NCBI RefSeq assembly: GCF_040907265.1
Contig: NZ_JBFOHP010000002.1
Coordinates: forward strand, 930,001 to 994,000
Source: Streptomyces sclerotialus
GTDB lineage: Bacteria; Actinomycetota; Actinomycetes; Streptomycetales; Streptomycetaceae
Reading direction: 5' to 3'
Length of the DNA: 64,000 bases
Position numbers and translations under genes: made by a program. Below the pieces are notes generated by a model. The model worked only from the letters and a program-made list of their open reading frames with translations, did not search any database and was not told where the DNA came from. Positions 16,446 to 24,246 of the stretch are shown here, one piece after another. The first letter of the stretch is position 1; each line of letters opens with the position of its first letter.

Positions 16446-17231
16446 ATGTCCGCCAGCACTTCCGCCCCCGCTCCGCCCTCCGACATGGTCGGCAAGGCCC
16501 TGCACGTGCTCACCCTGCTCGGCGAGCGCCCGGGCGGCGTCACCCTCTCGGAACTCGCCCGCACTTCCGGCTTCCCGACCAGCACGTGCTACCGGCTCCT
16601 GAAGTCCCTCACCCGGGACAGCTTCGTGGAGTTCGACGCCCGCTCGAAGCACTACACGCTCGGCCTGCGGGTGTACCAGCTCGGCCAGCGGGTCTCGCAC
16701 GCGCACGGCTTCGCCGGGGTCGCGCTCCCCGTGATGCGCAGGCTCGCCGAAACCTGCCGGGAGGCCGTCCTGATGTCGGTACTGGACGGCGACAAGCAGC
16801 TCTACATCCACCACGTGGAAGGCCCGCAGCAGGTGAGCGTCCGCGGCGAGCCCGGCAAGCACGGCCCGGTGCACTGCACGGCGATGGGCAAGGCACTGAT
16901 CGCGTTCGCCCCGGCGGACGTACGCCGAGCACTCGTCGACGGCGTCGAACTGACCGCGCTGGGCCCCAACGCGATCACCGACCGGGCGGCCTTCCGCACG
17001 GAGATCGAGACGGTACGGGCCCAGGGGCACGCCGTCGCCGACGAGGAACACGAACCCGGCATCCGGGCCCTCGGCGTCCCCATCACCGGCCCGGACGGCA
17101 TCGCACACGCCGCACTCTCGGTCGCGGCCCCCGCCTTCCGCATGCCCCTCCCCGACCTGCTGGCCCTCCGCCCCGCCCTGACGACCGCAGCCCAGGAACT
17201 CGCGGCACTGCTGCCGCCCAGGGCCTGCTGA
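16446..17231 (+). CDS. IclR-family transcriptional regulator
   Basis: 261 residues from ATG 16446. An in-frame upstream ATG at 16395 lies inside an inverted repeat and is less likely. The winged helix-turn-helix is at about residues 12-70 (VGKALHVLTLLGERPGGVTLSELARTSGFP in two helices, then TCYRLLKSL). The IclR effector domain follows, with GKHGPVHCTAMGKALIA and DEEHEPGIRALGVPI. It is divergent from the MFS/FAH/kinase/hxl operon and most likely represses it until a pathway intermediate binds. Confidence 0.9.
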   Translation: MSASTSAPAPPSDMVGKALHVLTLLGERPGGVTLSELARTSGFPTSTCYRLLKSLTRDSFVEFDARSKHYTLGLRVYQLGQRVSHAHGFAGVALPVMRRLAETCREAVLMSVLDGDKQLYIHHVEGPQQVSVRGEPGKHGPVHCTAMGKALIAFAPADVRRALVDGVELTALGPNAITDRAAFRTEIETVRAQGHAVADEEHEPGIRALGVPITGPDGIAHAALSVAAPAFRMPLPDLLALRPALTTAAQELAALLPPRAC

Positions 17232-17335
17232 GGCCGTGCCAGAAACCGGAGCGCCTGCCGGCTGCCGATCGTCCACGAAGCCGGGCCGTGTCGACGTCTT
17301 CACGTCCGTACGGACGGCTGGATACGTTCTGGGGT

Positions 17336-17776
17336 ATGGAAGGCATGGAAGTCGACCTCGTCCTGAGCGACAAGCTGAGCGCGGACGTGATGGATGACAT
17401 CGAAGCGGAGTTCCGGGGGTGGGGGCTCACTCCCACCGTCCGGCTGCTTCCGCCCAGGCGGGGCGCCCAGTTCGATCTGCTCGTCCTGGCCACCTTGCCG
17501 CTGGCTTCCTTCCTGAACACCCTGGCCTCGAAATTCGCCGAGGACGCCTTCCAGAGTCTGCGCAATCTGATCCAGCGCGTGCTTCCCGGACGGACGACGG
17601 CCACCGGTACCGCACACGTACTCGTCCTCCAGGACGAGCAGAGCGGCACCCGGATCACCCTGGAACCCGACCTGCCGATCGAGGGCTACCACGCCCTTCT
17701 GACCAGCGATCTCGCCGCATCACCCGGCGCCACCCTGCGGTACGACCGGGCCCGGCACGCATGGAGCTCCGGCTGA
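17336..17776 (+). CDS. Small EACC1-like protein beside CHAT and trypsin-like proteases
   Basis: 146 residues from ATG 17336; a second in-frame ATG at 17345 could also be the start. The layout is a beta-alpha N-terminus (MEVDLVLSDKL), a basic turn LLPPRRGAQ, a central hydrophobic helix VLATLPLASFLNTLASKF with an amphipathic extension, and a C-terminal two-strand unit (LVLQDEQSGTRITL then DLP). This resembles the 'effector-associated constant component' (EACC1) proteins described next to caspase, CHAT and trypsin effectors in actinobacterial conflict systems. It converges on the CHAT gene with a 30-base gap. The resemblance is by pattern and context only. Confidence 0.5.
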   Translation: MEGMEVDLVLSDKLSADVMDDIEAEFRGWGLTPTVRLLPPRRGAQFDLLVLATLPLASFLNTLASKFAEDAFQSLRNLIQRVLPGRTTATGTAHVLVLQDEQSGTRITLEPDLPIEGYHALLTSDLAASPGATLRYDRARHAWSSG

Positions 17777-17783
17777 CCCTGCG

Positions 17784-17807
17784 CCCCTTCCCCTTCCCCT
17801 TCCCCTT
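17784..17807 (-). repeat. G-quadruplex-type repeat at the CHAT gene 3' end
   Basis: CCCCTT is repeated four times perfectly on the plus strand. The minus strand, which is the CHAT sense strand, therefore has four G4 tracts separated by AA, a canonical G-quadruplex motif. It begins at the CHAT stop codon and lies between the two convergent genes. Confidence 0.75.
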
Positions 17808-19714
17808 CAGCTGAAGAGCCTGATGGTCACGGTGAAGTCCCCTGTGTTGTCGTCGGCGGTGCGATCGTTCAGTCCGAGCAGCAACTCCCCCGCGGTCTCC
17901 GCACGGCCGTTGACGCCACCCCCCACGAAGAAGGGAGTGGCCTGGTCGCCGACCTTGGCGAGCAACGCTGCGAAGTTCACCTGCTCCACCCAGACCAAGG
18001 AGTCGTTCCGCCGGCCGGCGTCACCGTCCGGACCGCTGTACGTACCCGACTCCGAGGAGACCCGGCCGGTGGCCTCGATCCTGTACTGCTGCCCCGCCCG
18101 TACCTGCACGCCCGTCCTGGTCCAGGGCTGGTTGGCCTCCACCCGGACGACGGCCGACCGCGTCGGAGCCGACGGCTTGGCCGAGGTGAACATCACCGCC
18201 AGCAGAACAGCCAGAGCACCGACGACCGCCGCGGCAACGACCAGGAGGCGGCGGCGGTTGCCGGACCCTCGCTTCCGGCCGCCGCGGTCCCCCCGCGCCT
18301 TCGGCGGACGTACGGGGCCACCGGGCGTCGGCACCCGGGCATACGGCACGTCAGCAGGCGGGGGCTGGAACTCCGGCTCGGGCGGGCGCTGAGGCCCTGG
18401 ATCGAACGAACGCTGAGGCCCTGGAACGGACGGGCGCAGGAGCCCTGGATCGAACGAACGCTGAGGCCCTGGATCGTGCGGGGGCTGAGGCCCTGGTTCG
18501 TGCGGGGGCTGAGGCCCTGGTTCGGGTCCGGGCCAGGGCTGTTCCGGCGGCTGCACCGGCCGGGGACTCTCCGGTTCGTCCTGCTCAGGGAAGACCGGGG
18601 CCTGCGTCGGCGCCACATCGAAGATCTGGCCGTCGCTCTGCCGGAGATAGAGGACCGGGGTGCCCCATTCCAGGCTGTTGGGACGGGCCAGGCTGAGTTC
18701 GAGGCGGGCATTGCGGACGGCCACATCGATCGGCTGCCCGAAAGCGACCCCCTCGTAGAAAGAACTGGTGAATTCGATCGCCGCGTCGTCCGATATCTCG
18801 AACTGCATGGCCAGCACGGCCGGAACGCCCCGCCGGATGAGCGTGGCAGCCGAACTGGAGAACAGATCCGTCGTGCTCGCAAGGGCCGATTCACAGGAGT
18901 TCAGCAGGATCAGCCGCAGCGAGGAATGCAGATTGACGACCTGGGCGAGCCGACTGGCCCTGAGACAGTACGTACTGGCGTCCCCGCCGGGCAGATAGAA
19001 CACCCCTTCACCGGCGACGGTGTCGAAGCCCCCGTGCGCGATCAGATGCAGGACATGCCACTTCCCGCTGTTGAGGGCGTGGACGAGGTCCCGCCAGGTC
19101 TCCCCCTGGACCCAGTCGAGTTCGATACGGCGGTCGCGCGCCAGATGACTCAGCGCGCGCTGCAGCCGCGCCTTCTCCGCCGCCACGTCGAGCCGGTCCA
19201 GCCCCGCCGGGCGGGCACTCATGCCGAGGATCCGCAACGGCGGTGCGACGCGCAACGGCCGCGCCGTCTCCAGAATCTCCGGATAGCGCACCAGCGGCAT
19301 GCTCAGCGAGAGGTAGTCGTCGCGCCGCGTGTCGTAGAGGAACTCCCAGGGCAGCGCGGCGAACTCCGCCGACCGCAGCCGCAGGACGAGCCGCACCGAG
19401 CAGTCCTGTTGCGCCGCCTGCTGCCGGGTCGTGTCGAACAAGGTCCGCACGTCCCCGACGAACAGCTTGTCGAACAGCTCCGCCCCCAGCTGCTGCACCG
19501 CTTCTTCGTCCCTGGACGGCACCCTGCGGGTCACCGCGGCGGAGGACAGCAAGGCGAACCGGAGACGCTGCAGCCGCTGTTCGAGCAGCAGGTCCTGCGG
19601 AGTGAGGCCGGTGTCGGCGACGCATTCGCCACCGACACCGGACCTGGCCTCGATGCGGTACCCCGCGTTCGTCTCGCTCACCTCGAGCTCCAGCTCGAAG
19701 CCCCGCTCACGCAT
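17807..19714 (-). CDS. CHAT-domain (caspase-like) protease with membrane anchor and external domain
   Basis: 635 residues. The CHAT peptidase spans about 100-365, with catalytic His227 in HLIAHGGF and Cys274 in LLNSCES; AALPWEFLYD is the conserved entry strand. A proline-rich linker (about 380-470) contains six 8-residue repeats of PGPQxxxx type. A basic stretch then precedes one transmembrane helix (about 490-509, LVVAAAVVGALAVLLAVMF). The final 115 residues form an all-beta domain with VRAGQQYRIEATG and GPDGDAGRRNDSLVW, resembling PA-IL/LecA-like galactose-binding folds. Basic residues before the helix predict a cytosolic protease and external lectin-like sensor. It starts three bases after the stop of the trypsin-like protease, so they are co-expressed. 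Partner cleavage is inferred, not shown. Confidence 0.82.
   Translation of the reverse strand: MRERGFELELEVSETNAGYRIEARSGVGGECVADTGLTPQDLLLEQRLQRLRFALLSSAAVTRRVPSRDEEAVQQLGAELFDKLFVGDVRTLFDTTRQQAAQQDCSVRLVLRLRSAEFAALPWEFLYDTRRDDYLSLSMPLVRYPEILETARPLRVAPPLRILGMSARPAGLDRLDVAAEKARLQRALSHLARDRRIELDWVQGETWRDLVHALNSGKWHVLHLIAHGGFDTVAGEGVFYLPGGDASTYCLRASRLAQVVNLHSSLRLILLNSCESALASTTDLFSSSAATLIRRGVPAVLAMQFEISDDAAIEFTSSFYEGVAFGQPIDVAVRNARLELSLARPNSLEWGTPVLYLRQSDGQIFDVAPTQAPVFPEQDEPESPRPVQPPEQPWPGPEPGPQPPHEPGPQPPHDPGPQRSFDPGLLRPSVPGPQRSFDPGPQRPPEPEFQPPPADVPYARVPTPGGPVRPPKARGDRGGRKRGSGNRRRLLVVAAAVVGALAVLLAVMFTSAKPSAPTRSAVVRVEANQPWTRTGVQVRAGQQYRIEATGRVSSESGTYSGPDGDAGRRNDSLVWVEQVNFAALLAKVGDQATPFFVGGGVNGRAETAGELLLGLNDRTADDNTGDFTVTIRLFS
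18388..18531 (-). repeat. 24-bp tandem repeat coding the CHAT protein linker
   Basis: The core GCTGAGGCCCTGG (one copy degenerate) recurs at 18388, 18412, 18436, 18460, 18484 and 18508, exactly every 24 bases. It encodes six 8-residue PGPQ-type units in the proline-rich linker before the membrane helix. Copy-number variation here would change linker length without a frameshift. Confidence 0.85.
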
Positions 19715-19717
19715 CGG

Positions 19718-21316
19718 TCACGGCCCTTCGGGTGAGGCCCGACGTGTCGGGTCCGGCCCCTCGGAGCGGGCCTGCCCTTCCGACAGCCGATGGCCGCAGT
19801 GGGTGCAGAACACGGCGCCGGGGTTGTACGGCCAATGGCACTGCGGGCACTTGGGGGGACGCTCGGGACGGAACCCACCCGGGGCCGACGGGTCCCGGCG
19901 CAGGGTGACCGTCTCCGACCCGCGCGGCCGGGACGCCCCGGCCGCCCATTGCCCGTACCCGGGCGGGGCACCGCCGGAGGCCGGCGGGTGCTGCTCCTCC
20001 GGCGGCGGACCGTTCCGCCGCCGCCGGCGCCACAACAGACCGAACACGAGCAGCGCCGCCAGCACAACGCCTCCACCGATACCGGCGATCAACGCCACGG
20101 GCACGCCGGGGTCGTCCGGCGCGGGGGGTTGGGGTTCGGGCTGGGGTTTGGGCCGGTCACCGTACTTCTGCTTCAGCTCGGCTGCCTTCGCCTTCTTCTC
20201 CACCGCCGGCTTGTTGGACGGCATGATCGCGGTCACCTGGTCAAATTTGTTGATGGCGTCGCTGTAATAGCCGTGGTAGAAATCGGTGAGCCCCGCCCGG
20301 TAAATGGTGTCGAGGTGCCCGAGTTCGTTCTTCACTCCGTTGCGGCTCAGCAACTCACTGACGACCGTGGCCGGCACGATGTAGTTGGCGTCACGTTGCA
20401 GCGATACGGAACTCGCCAGACCGACGATCTGACCGTCCAGATCGATCGTGGCGCCACCGCTCATGCCGTCACTCAGATCGGCGCTGGTCGCGTAGAACAG
20501 GTTGCCCTGGCCGTGTTGTCCCTCCGTGTCCATGGAGTCGATCCGCCCGCCCCGGCTGGTCAAGGCGATTTCCTTTTCCTGAGCTTTCTCAGCGAAATTC
20601 GCGAGCCCATAGGGGTAGCCGATGGCGAGGACTTCGTCGCCTTCCTGGATGCCGCTCTTCGGTGACACCACCGCCACCGGAAGATCTTCTTGTTCCACCT
20701 TCAGTAGCGCGACGTCGCCTTCGCTGTGAGGCTTCACCTCGAGCACACGAGCCGACATGTCATCCGAGAAGTCGGGATCTTCTCCAATGCGCCAAGTGGC
20801 GTGGCCGCCGCCTACCTGAATGTGCACTTGGCGATCCGGACGGGAATCCCTGTACCTCCCCTGGATGATCCATCCCATGTTTCCCTGCGCGATCTTCTCG
20901 ATCAGAGCGCCGCGTTGCGAGGCAGGAAGCTCTTCGGATTCGATGAGCGCGTCGACGACCCGCGCGATCGCCTCGCCCTGCGCGCCTTCCAGGCCGTCAT
21001 CGATGCAATGACCGGCCGTCACTATGTATCCGGTCGAGTTCACGATCGTCCCGGTGCACGCCTCGGTCCACTGCAACGACATGTCCCCGAAGTTGTCGGT
21101 GATGACACGAGCGGTCCAGTTCGTCTGGACGAACACGGTCGCGGGCCGAATCCACTCTTGCGCACGGCTCTGCGCTGACATCTCTGGCAGCGGGTCAGCG
21201 CTTTCCGCCGCGGCGGTGACCCCGCCGGGGATCTGCACCAGAGCCGCGGTCACCAGTGCCACGAGCAGTCGAGTGCGGTTCCGTGAGCGGCCTCTCTGTT
21301 TCCTCAAGGGCAGCAT
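19718..21316 (-). CDS. Membrane-anchored trypsin-like serine protease with TPR and cytosolic zinc ribbon
   Basis: 532 residues. A signal peptide is at 1-37. The trypsin-like domain has catalytic His103 (VTAGHC), Asp201 (EGDVALLKV) and Ser286 (SDGMSGGAT), all present. A TPR-like segment spans about 340-385 (DFYHGYYSDAINKFDQ). A proline-rich spacer is followed by a transmembrane helix (about 405-428), an RRRRR stop-transfer, and a C-terminal zinc ribbon with Cys490, Cys493, Cys504 and Cys507 (CPQC...CTHC). Topology: protease outside, zinc ribbon inside. The CHAT protease follows three bases later, so the two form an operon. The combination suggests a transmembrane surveillance or signalling pair rather than nutrient digestion. 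Confidence 0.85.
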   Translation of the reverse strand: MLPLRKQRGRSRNRTRLLVALVTAALVQIPGGVTAAAESADPLPEMSAQSRAQEWIRPATVFVQTNWTARVITDNFGDMSLQWTEACTGTIVNSTGYIVTAGHCIDDGLEGAQGEAIARVVDALIESEELPASQRGALIEKIAQGNMGWIIQGRYRDSRPDRQVHIQVGGGHATWRIGEDPDFSDDMSARVLEVKPHSEGDVALLKVEQEDLPVAVVSPKSGIQEGDEVLAIGYPYGLANFAEKAQEKEIALTSRGGRIDSMDTEGQHGQGNLFYATSADLSDGMSGGATIDLDGQIVGLASSVSLQRDANYIVPATVVSELLSRNGVKNELGHLDTIYRAGLTDFYHGYYSDAINKFDQVTAIMPSNKPAVEKKAKAAELKQKYGDRPKPQPEPQPPAPDDPGVPVALIAGIGGGVVLAALLVFGLLWRRRRRNGPPPEEQHPPASGGAPPGYGQWAAGASRPRGSETVTLRRDPSAPGGFRPERPPKCPQCHWPYNPGAVFCTHCGHRLSEGQARSEGPDPTRRASPEGP

Positions 21317-21576
21317 GACTCTCCAGAGCGTCGGCGGGAGAAGGGACGACGCACCGGCCGGTGGTGCTCACTTCACTACATGCGTAAATGCACGTACTGA
21401 CACCAGCCGGTGAGTTCTGGTACCGACGCTGTACCGCGTCCGTGGTGATGGTGCGGCAAGCGGCGGTGCGGTGCCTCCCCGCACTCGGAATGCGGCTGCC
21501 GACGACGGCAGGAGTGGCGGGAGATGCTGTGGGAAAAGCATGGTGTGTTCGTCGGCCCGCTGCGTCCCGCTCAGTA

Positions 21577-21590
21577 ATGGGTGCACCCAT
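21577..21590. promoter_or_regulatory. Perfect 14-bp palindrome ATGGGTGCACCCAT
   Basis: An exact palindrome in the long intergenic region, about 260 bases upstream of the minus-strand protease start and 340 upstream of the GH18 start. Its symmetry and length suit a dimeric regulator. No second copy was noticed elsewhere in the window. Confidence 0.4.
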
Positions 21591-21757
21591 ATCAGTCAAG
21601 ACCAGAAAGCCGGACACCCTGAGATAAGCATCGTTCCCCATGGGTGTCCATACGCTGTCGAACGTAGTGGCCTAGGCCGCGTCAGAGGCTACGCCGGTCG
21701 GCCGCCGCGGGGCCCGGCCTCGTCCGGCCGCCCCCGCCCCCGGCTGCCGGCCCGTCA

Positions 21758-21771
21758 CTAAAGCGCATTAG
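21758..21771. promoter_or_regulatory. LacI-type operator CTAAAGCGCATTAG upstream of GH18
   Basis: This 14-mer is identical to the operator at 32908-32921 in front of the LacI gene and the glycan ABC importer. It lies 155 bases upstream of the GH18 start. Two exact copies of a semi-palindromic 14-mer in one 64-kb window are very unlikely by chance, so GH18 is probably in the same LacI regulon. Confidence 0.75.
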
Positions 21772-21865
21772 TTGCCGTCCGGGTCTGGTCTTTCCTCTTC
21801 CTCCCTCGCCAGAATTGCCTGCGGCCGGTCAGTGGTCACTGGGGTCAGTCAGGACAGTCGAGGCA

Positions 21866-21897
21866 CTCAGATCACTTGGATCACTCAGGTCACTCGG
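21866..21897 (+). repeat. 9-bp tandem repeats in the GH18 leader
   Basis: CTCAGATCA, CTTGGATCA, CTCAGGTCA and a partial CTCGG follow one another at a strict 9-base period, ending 29 bases before the GH18 start codon. They could form alternative structures in the leader or bind a regulator. Confidence 0.6.
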
Positions 21898-21926
21898 AAT
21901 GCGGTCCCGGGAAAGGGAGAAGTCCG

Positions 21927-22856
21927 ATGCACATGAGCAGACGTGGCGTGCTTCTTGCGTCGCTGGCACTGTCCGCGGCCGCCGCGGCACCGGCCTGGGC
22001 CGCGGGGGCCGTGGCGCCGGGCCGGCGGCTCTGCGTCTATTACCAGACGCAGTACTCCAACGGCGCGTACGTCTCGCCGCTCGGCCTCACCGAGCACGGC
22101 ACCGGGACAACTCACGTACTGGTGGCGGCCGTTCACCTCAACGACGTGGGCGGGCCGTACGCGCCGGTGCATCTGAACGACGACCCGCCTGAGGCGGCGA
22201 AGTACGACGTCATGTGGCGGGACCTGGACACGATGCGGGCGCGGGGCGTGCGTGTCCTCGCCATGCTGGGCGGTGCGGCGCCGGGCAGTTTCCAGCGGCT
22301 GGACACCGAATTCGGTACCTATTACCCGCTGCTGCGGGATTTCCTGCGCCGGTACGGGCTGGACGGTGTGGACCTCGATGTCGAGGAGCGGATGTCGCTC
22401 GCCGGGATCGAGCGGGTCATCGACGCGCTGCGGGCCGACTTCGGGCCGGACTTCCTCATCACCCTCGCGCCGGTGGCGAGCGCGCTGAGCGGCGGCGGGA
22501 ACCTCTCCGGATTCGACTACGAAAAGCTGTACCGGGACCGCGGCCGCGACATCGCGTGGTTCCACGCCCAGTTCTACAACGGCTGGGGCAGCCTGGCCGC
22601 GACCCGGGACTACGACGCGATCATCGGCCGCGGGCTGATCCCGGCCGAGAAGGTCGTCGCGGGCACGCTGACCGCCCCGGCCAACGGCAACGGCTATGTC
22701 GACCTGGCGACCCTCAGGACGACGGTCGGCGCGCTGCGGAAGAAGTACGCCGGATTCGGCGGGGTGGCCGGCTGGGAGTACTTCAATTCCCAGCCGGGCG
22801 GCACGGCCGCTCCGTGGCGGTGGGCGGCGGAGGTTTCCGGGGCGTTGTTCCGCTGA
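21927..22856 (+). CDS. Secreted GH18 glycosidase, endo-beta-N-acetylglucosaminidase-like
   Basis: 309 residues from ATG 21927 (second ATG 21933), with GGGAG upstream. The N-terminus MSRRGVLLASLAL is a twin-arginine-like export signal with cleavage near AWA-AG. The GH18 motif is LDGVDLDVEE, with acid Glu153 and assisting Asp151 and Asp149. GVAGWEYFNSQPGG near the end resembles GH18 endoglycosidases acting on N-glycan chitobiose cores rather than chitinases, and no chitin-binding domain is present. The shared operator with the alpha-mannosidase/importer locus supports release of high-mannose glycans outside the cell. A chitinase role is the main alternative. It is convergent with the RTX gene across a strong terminator. 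Confidence 0.8.
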   Translation: MHMSRRGVLLASLALSAAAAAPAWAAGAVAPGRRLCVYYQTQYSNGAYVSPLGLTEHGTGTTHVLVAAVHLNDVGGPYAPVHLNDDPPEAAKYDVMWRDLDTMRARGVRVLAMLGGAAPGSFQRLDTEFGTYYPLLRDFLRRYGLDGVDLDVEERMSLAGIERVIDALRADFGPDFLITLAPVASALSGGGNLSGFDYEKLYRDRGRDIAWFHAQFYNGWGSLAATRDYDAIIGRGLIPAEKVVAGTLTAPANGNGYVDLATLRTTVGALRKKYAGFGGVAGWEYFNSQPGGTAAPWRWAAEVSGALFR

Positions 22857-22923
22857 CCCCGGTGTGCCACCGCCCGCCCGGTGTTCGGCGCGGCCGGGGG
22901 CGGGCCCTACGCCCTGACGGCCA

Positions 22924-22954
22924 CCGAAGGGGGCGAGGCGTCCGCCCCCTTCGG
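22924..22954. terminator. Bidirectional hairpin terminator
   Basis: A perfect 12-bp inverted repeat (CCGAAGGGGGCG / CGCCCCCTTCGG) with a 7-base loop lies between the convergent GH18 and RTX genes and can serve both. Confidence 0.85.
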
Positions 22955-22962
22955 GTCTCGGG

Positions 22963-23814
22963 TCACTGGTAGACCTTGTTCGTGCCCGGGCCGCCGGAGA
23001 GGGTGTCCTTGCCCGCGCCGCCGTACAGCACGTCGTTGCCGCTGTTGCCGTACATCGTGTCGTTGCCGTTCTCGCCGTGCAGCGTGTCGTTGCCCCGGCC
23101 GCCGTAGACCTCGTCGTTGTCCGACCCGGCGTGCAGGATGTCGTTGCCGTCGTCGCCGTACAGGGCGTTGATGTCACCGGTGCCGGTGACCTCGTCGTCT
23201 CCGGCGCCACCGCGGCAGATGTACTGGCAGGCGCCGGTGAGGACGTCGTCGCCGGCCCCGCCGTCGGCACCGAGGCCGTCGGTGCCGTCGATGCGGTCGT
23301 TGCCGTCCCCGCCGTTGTACTGGTTCTGTCCGGTGCCCTTGAGGACGTCGTCGCCCGATCCGCCGTGGACCGCCGCGATCGCGGCGGTGTCGGAGGCGAT
23401 CGTCGCCGTGTCGTCGCCGTCGCCGAGGTCCACCTCGTAGGTGGTGGAGTCGTCGGAGCCCAGGGGCTCGGGGATCGTGCACTGCACGACGGTGTGATCG
23501 GCCGCCGAGGGGAAGGTGCAGGCGTCCCACTCGCCCGCGCTCGGGTCGATGGCCATGCCGGCCTGGTCGCGGAAGGTGATGAGGTAGTCGGACCCGAACT
23601 CGGAGGGGTCGACGTCGGTGTACGCCACGGATACCGAAAGCCGGTTCGTCTGGCCGGCGGCGGCCTGGTACCGGAGTGCGCCTTCGTCGTGGACGAGGGT
23701 GGCCTGGGGCGCGGTGTCGGCGTGGGCGGCGGGCGCCGTGAGCACGGCACCGCTCACCGCGAGGGCGAGGGTGGCGACGGCGGTTGCGGTGGCGGCGAAT
23801 GCGGGCTTGCGCAT
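22963..23814 (-). CDS. Secreted RTX (hemolysin-type) calcium-binding repeat protein
   Basis: 283 residues. A signal peptide is at 1-32 (ends PAAHA-DT). The first half is a beta-rich domain of unknown role. From about residue 130, ten or more glycine/aspartate nonapeptides of GGxGxDxLx type run to the end (for example GGSGDDVLK, GGAGDDVLT, GGRGNDTLH, GGAGKDTLS), which fold as a Ca2+-binding beta-roll outside the cell. One repeat carries a Cys pair (CQYIC), likely a disulfide. No catalytic domain is seen, so it may be a surface or matrix protein. It is monocistronic. Confidence 0.88.
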   Translation of the reverse strand: MRKPAFAATATAVATLALAVSGAVLTAPAAHADTAPQATLVHDEGALRYQAAAGQTNRLSVSVAYTDVDPSEFGSDYLITFRDQAGMAIDPSAGEWDACTFPSAADHTVVQCTIPEPLGSDDSTTYEVDLGDGDDTATIASDTAAIAAVHGGSGDDVLKGTGQNQYNGGDGNDRIDGTDGLGADGGAGDDVLTGACQYICRGGAGDDEVTGTGDINALYGDDGNDILHAGSDNDEVYGGRGNDTLHGENGNDTMYGNSGNDVLYGGAGKDTLSGGPGTNKVYQ

Positions 23815-24246
23815 GCGGAAGTCCCCCTTGTGGAACGGGTGATGAGGCGGTCGGGACCGGTGTACGGAGCACCGATCACCTGACTAGACACGTGCCCCGC
23901 TGCGACGGTTGCGCCGAAAATGCCTCTATGAGGCCGTAGTTACCACATGTCATGCACGGGCTTCCGGGAGTTCCGCCGGAGTGTTCCGGAAGGTAACCCG
24001 GCGGCCGCAGCGTCTCCCCTCCCGGCAGGCGGGCCGTCACCTTCGTACGCGCGTTCTTGAGAACGCGCCGGGTCAGGGTGTGGTCCTGAGTGGTGGCGCG
24101 TACGTCACCGGTGACCTGCAGCCCGGTGACCGCGCGGCTGCGGTGACGAGCAGGTACCACTGCGCCGAGGGGGCGCGCCAAGTGTCGGCCCGCGGGCAGG
24201 CACACCGCGGGGCCGCCGCCCTCCGGCAGCTGCTGCCGGGCGACGG
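23815..24246 (-). other. 432-base gap with a coupled but unrecognised open frame
   Basis: This gap lies upstream of the RTX gene and downstream of the ROK regulator. A minus-strand frame of 124 codons (24250-23876) begins with a GTG that overlaps the ROK stop as GTGA, which would be normal for a coupled gene. However, its composition is poor in acidic residues and its fold is unrecognisable. The middle part (VTGDVRATTQDHTL, NARTKVTARLPGGE) looks more protein-like than the ends, so this may be a decayed gene remnant. The RTX promoter must lie within 23815-23900. Confidence 0.3.

Larger units (their letters stand above)
21317..21926. other. Long divergent intergenic region between the protease and GH18 genes
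   Basis: 610 bases without a convincing gene; open frames here are short and unlike known proteins. It must hold the promoters for the minus-strand protease/CHAT operon and the plus-strand GH18 gene. Visible structure includes a perfect palindrome at 21577-21590, a LacI-type operator at 21758-21771, and 9-bp tandem repeats at 21866-21897. Confidence 0.7.

Noticed and set aside
16268..16585. N-terminal extension of the MFS transporter to 547 residues
   Set aside because: The extra residues are basic and low-complexity, would cover the divergent IclR promoter, and a standard ACS-family start is at 16267.
21195..21641. 148-codon minus-strand frame over the protease 5' region
   Set aside because: It overlaps the signal-peptide region of the protease in another frame and contains no recognisable fold.
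22963..23400. Regularly spaced repeats resembling a CRISPR array
   Set aside because: The periodicity is the 27-bp codon pattern of RTX nonapeptides within an open reading frame; units are degenerate and lack unique spacers.
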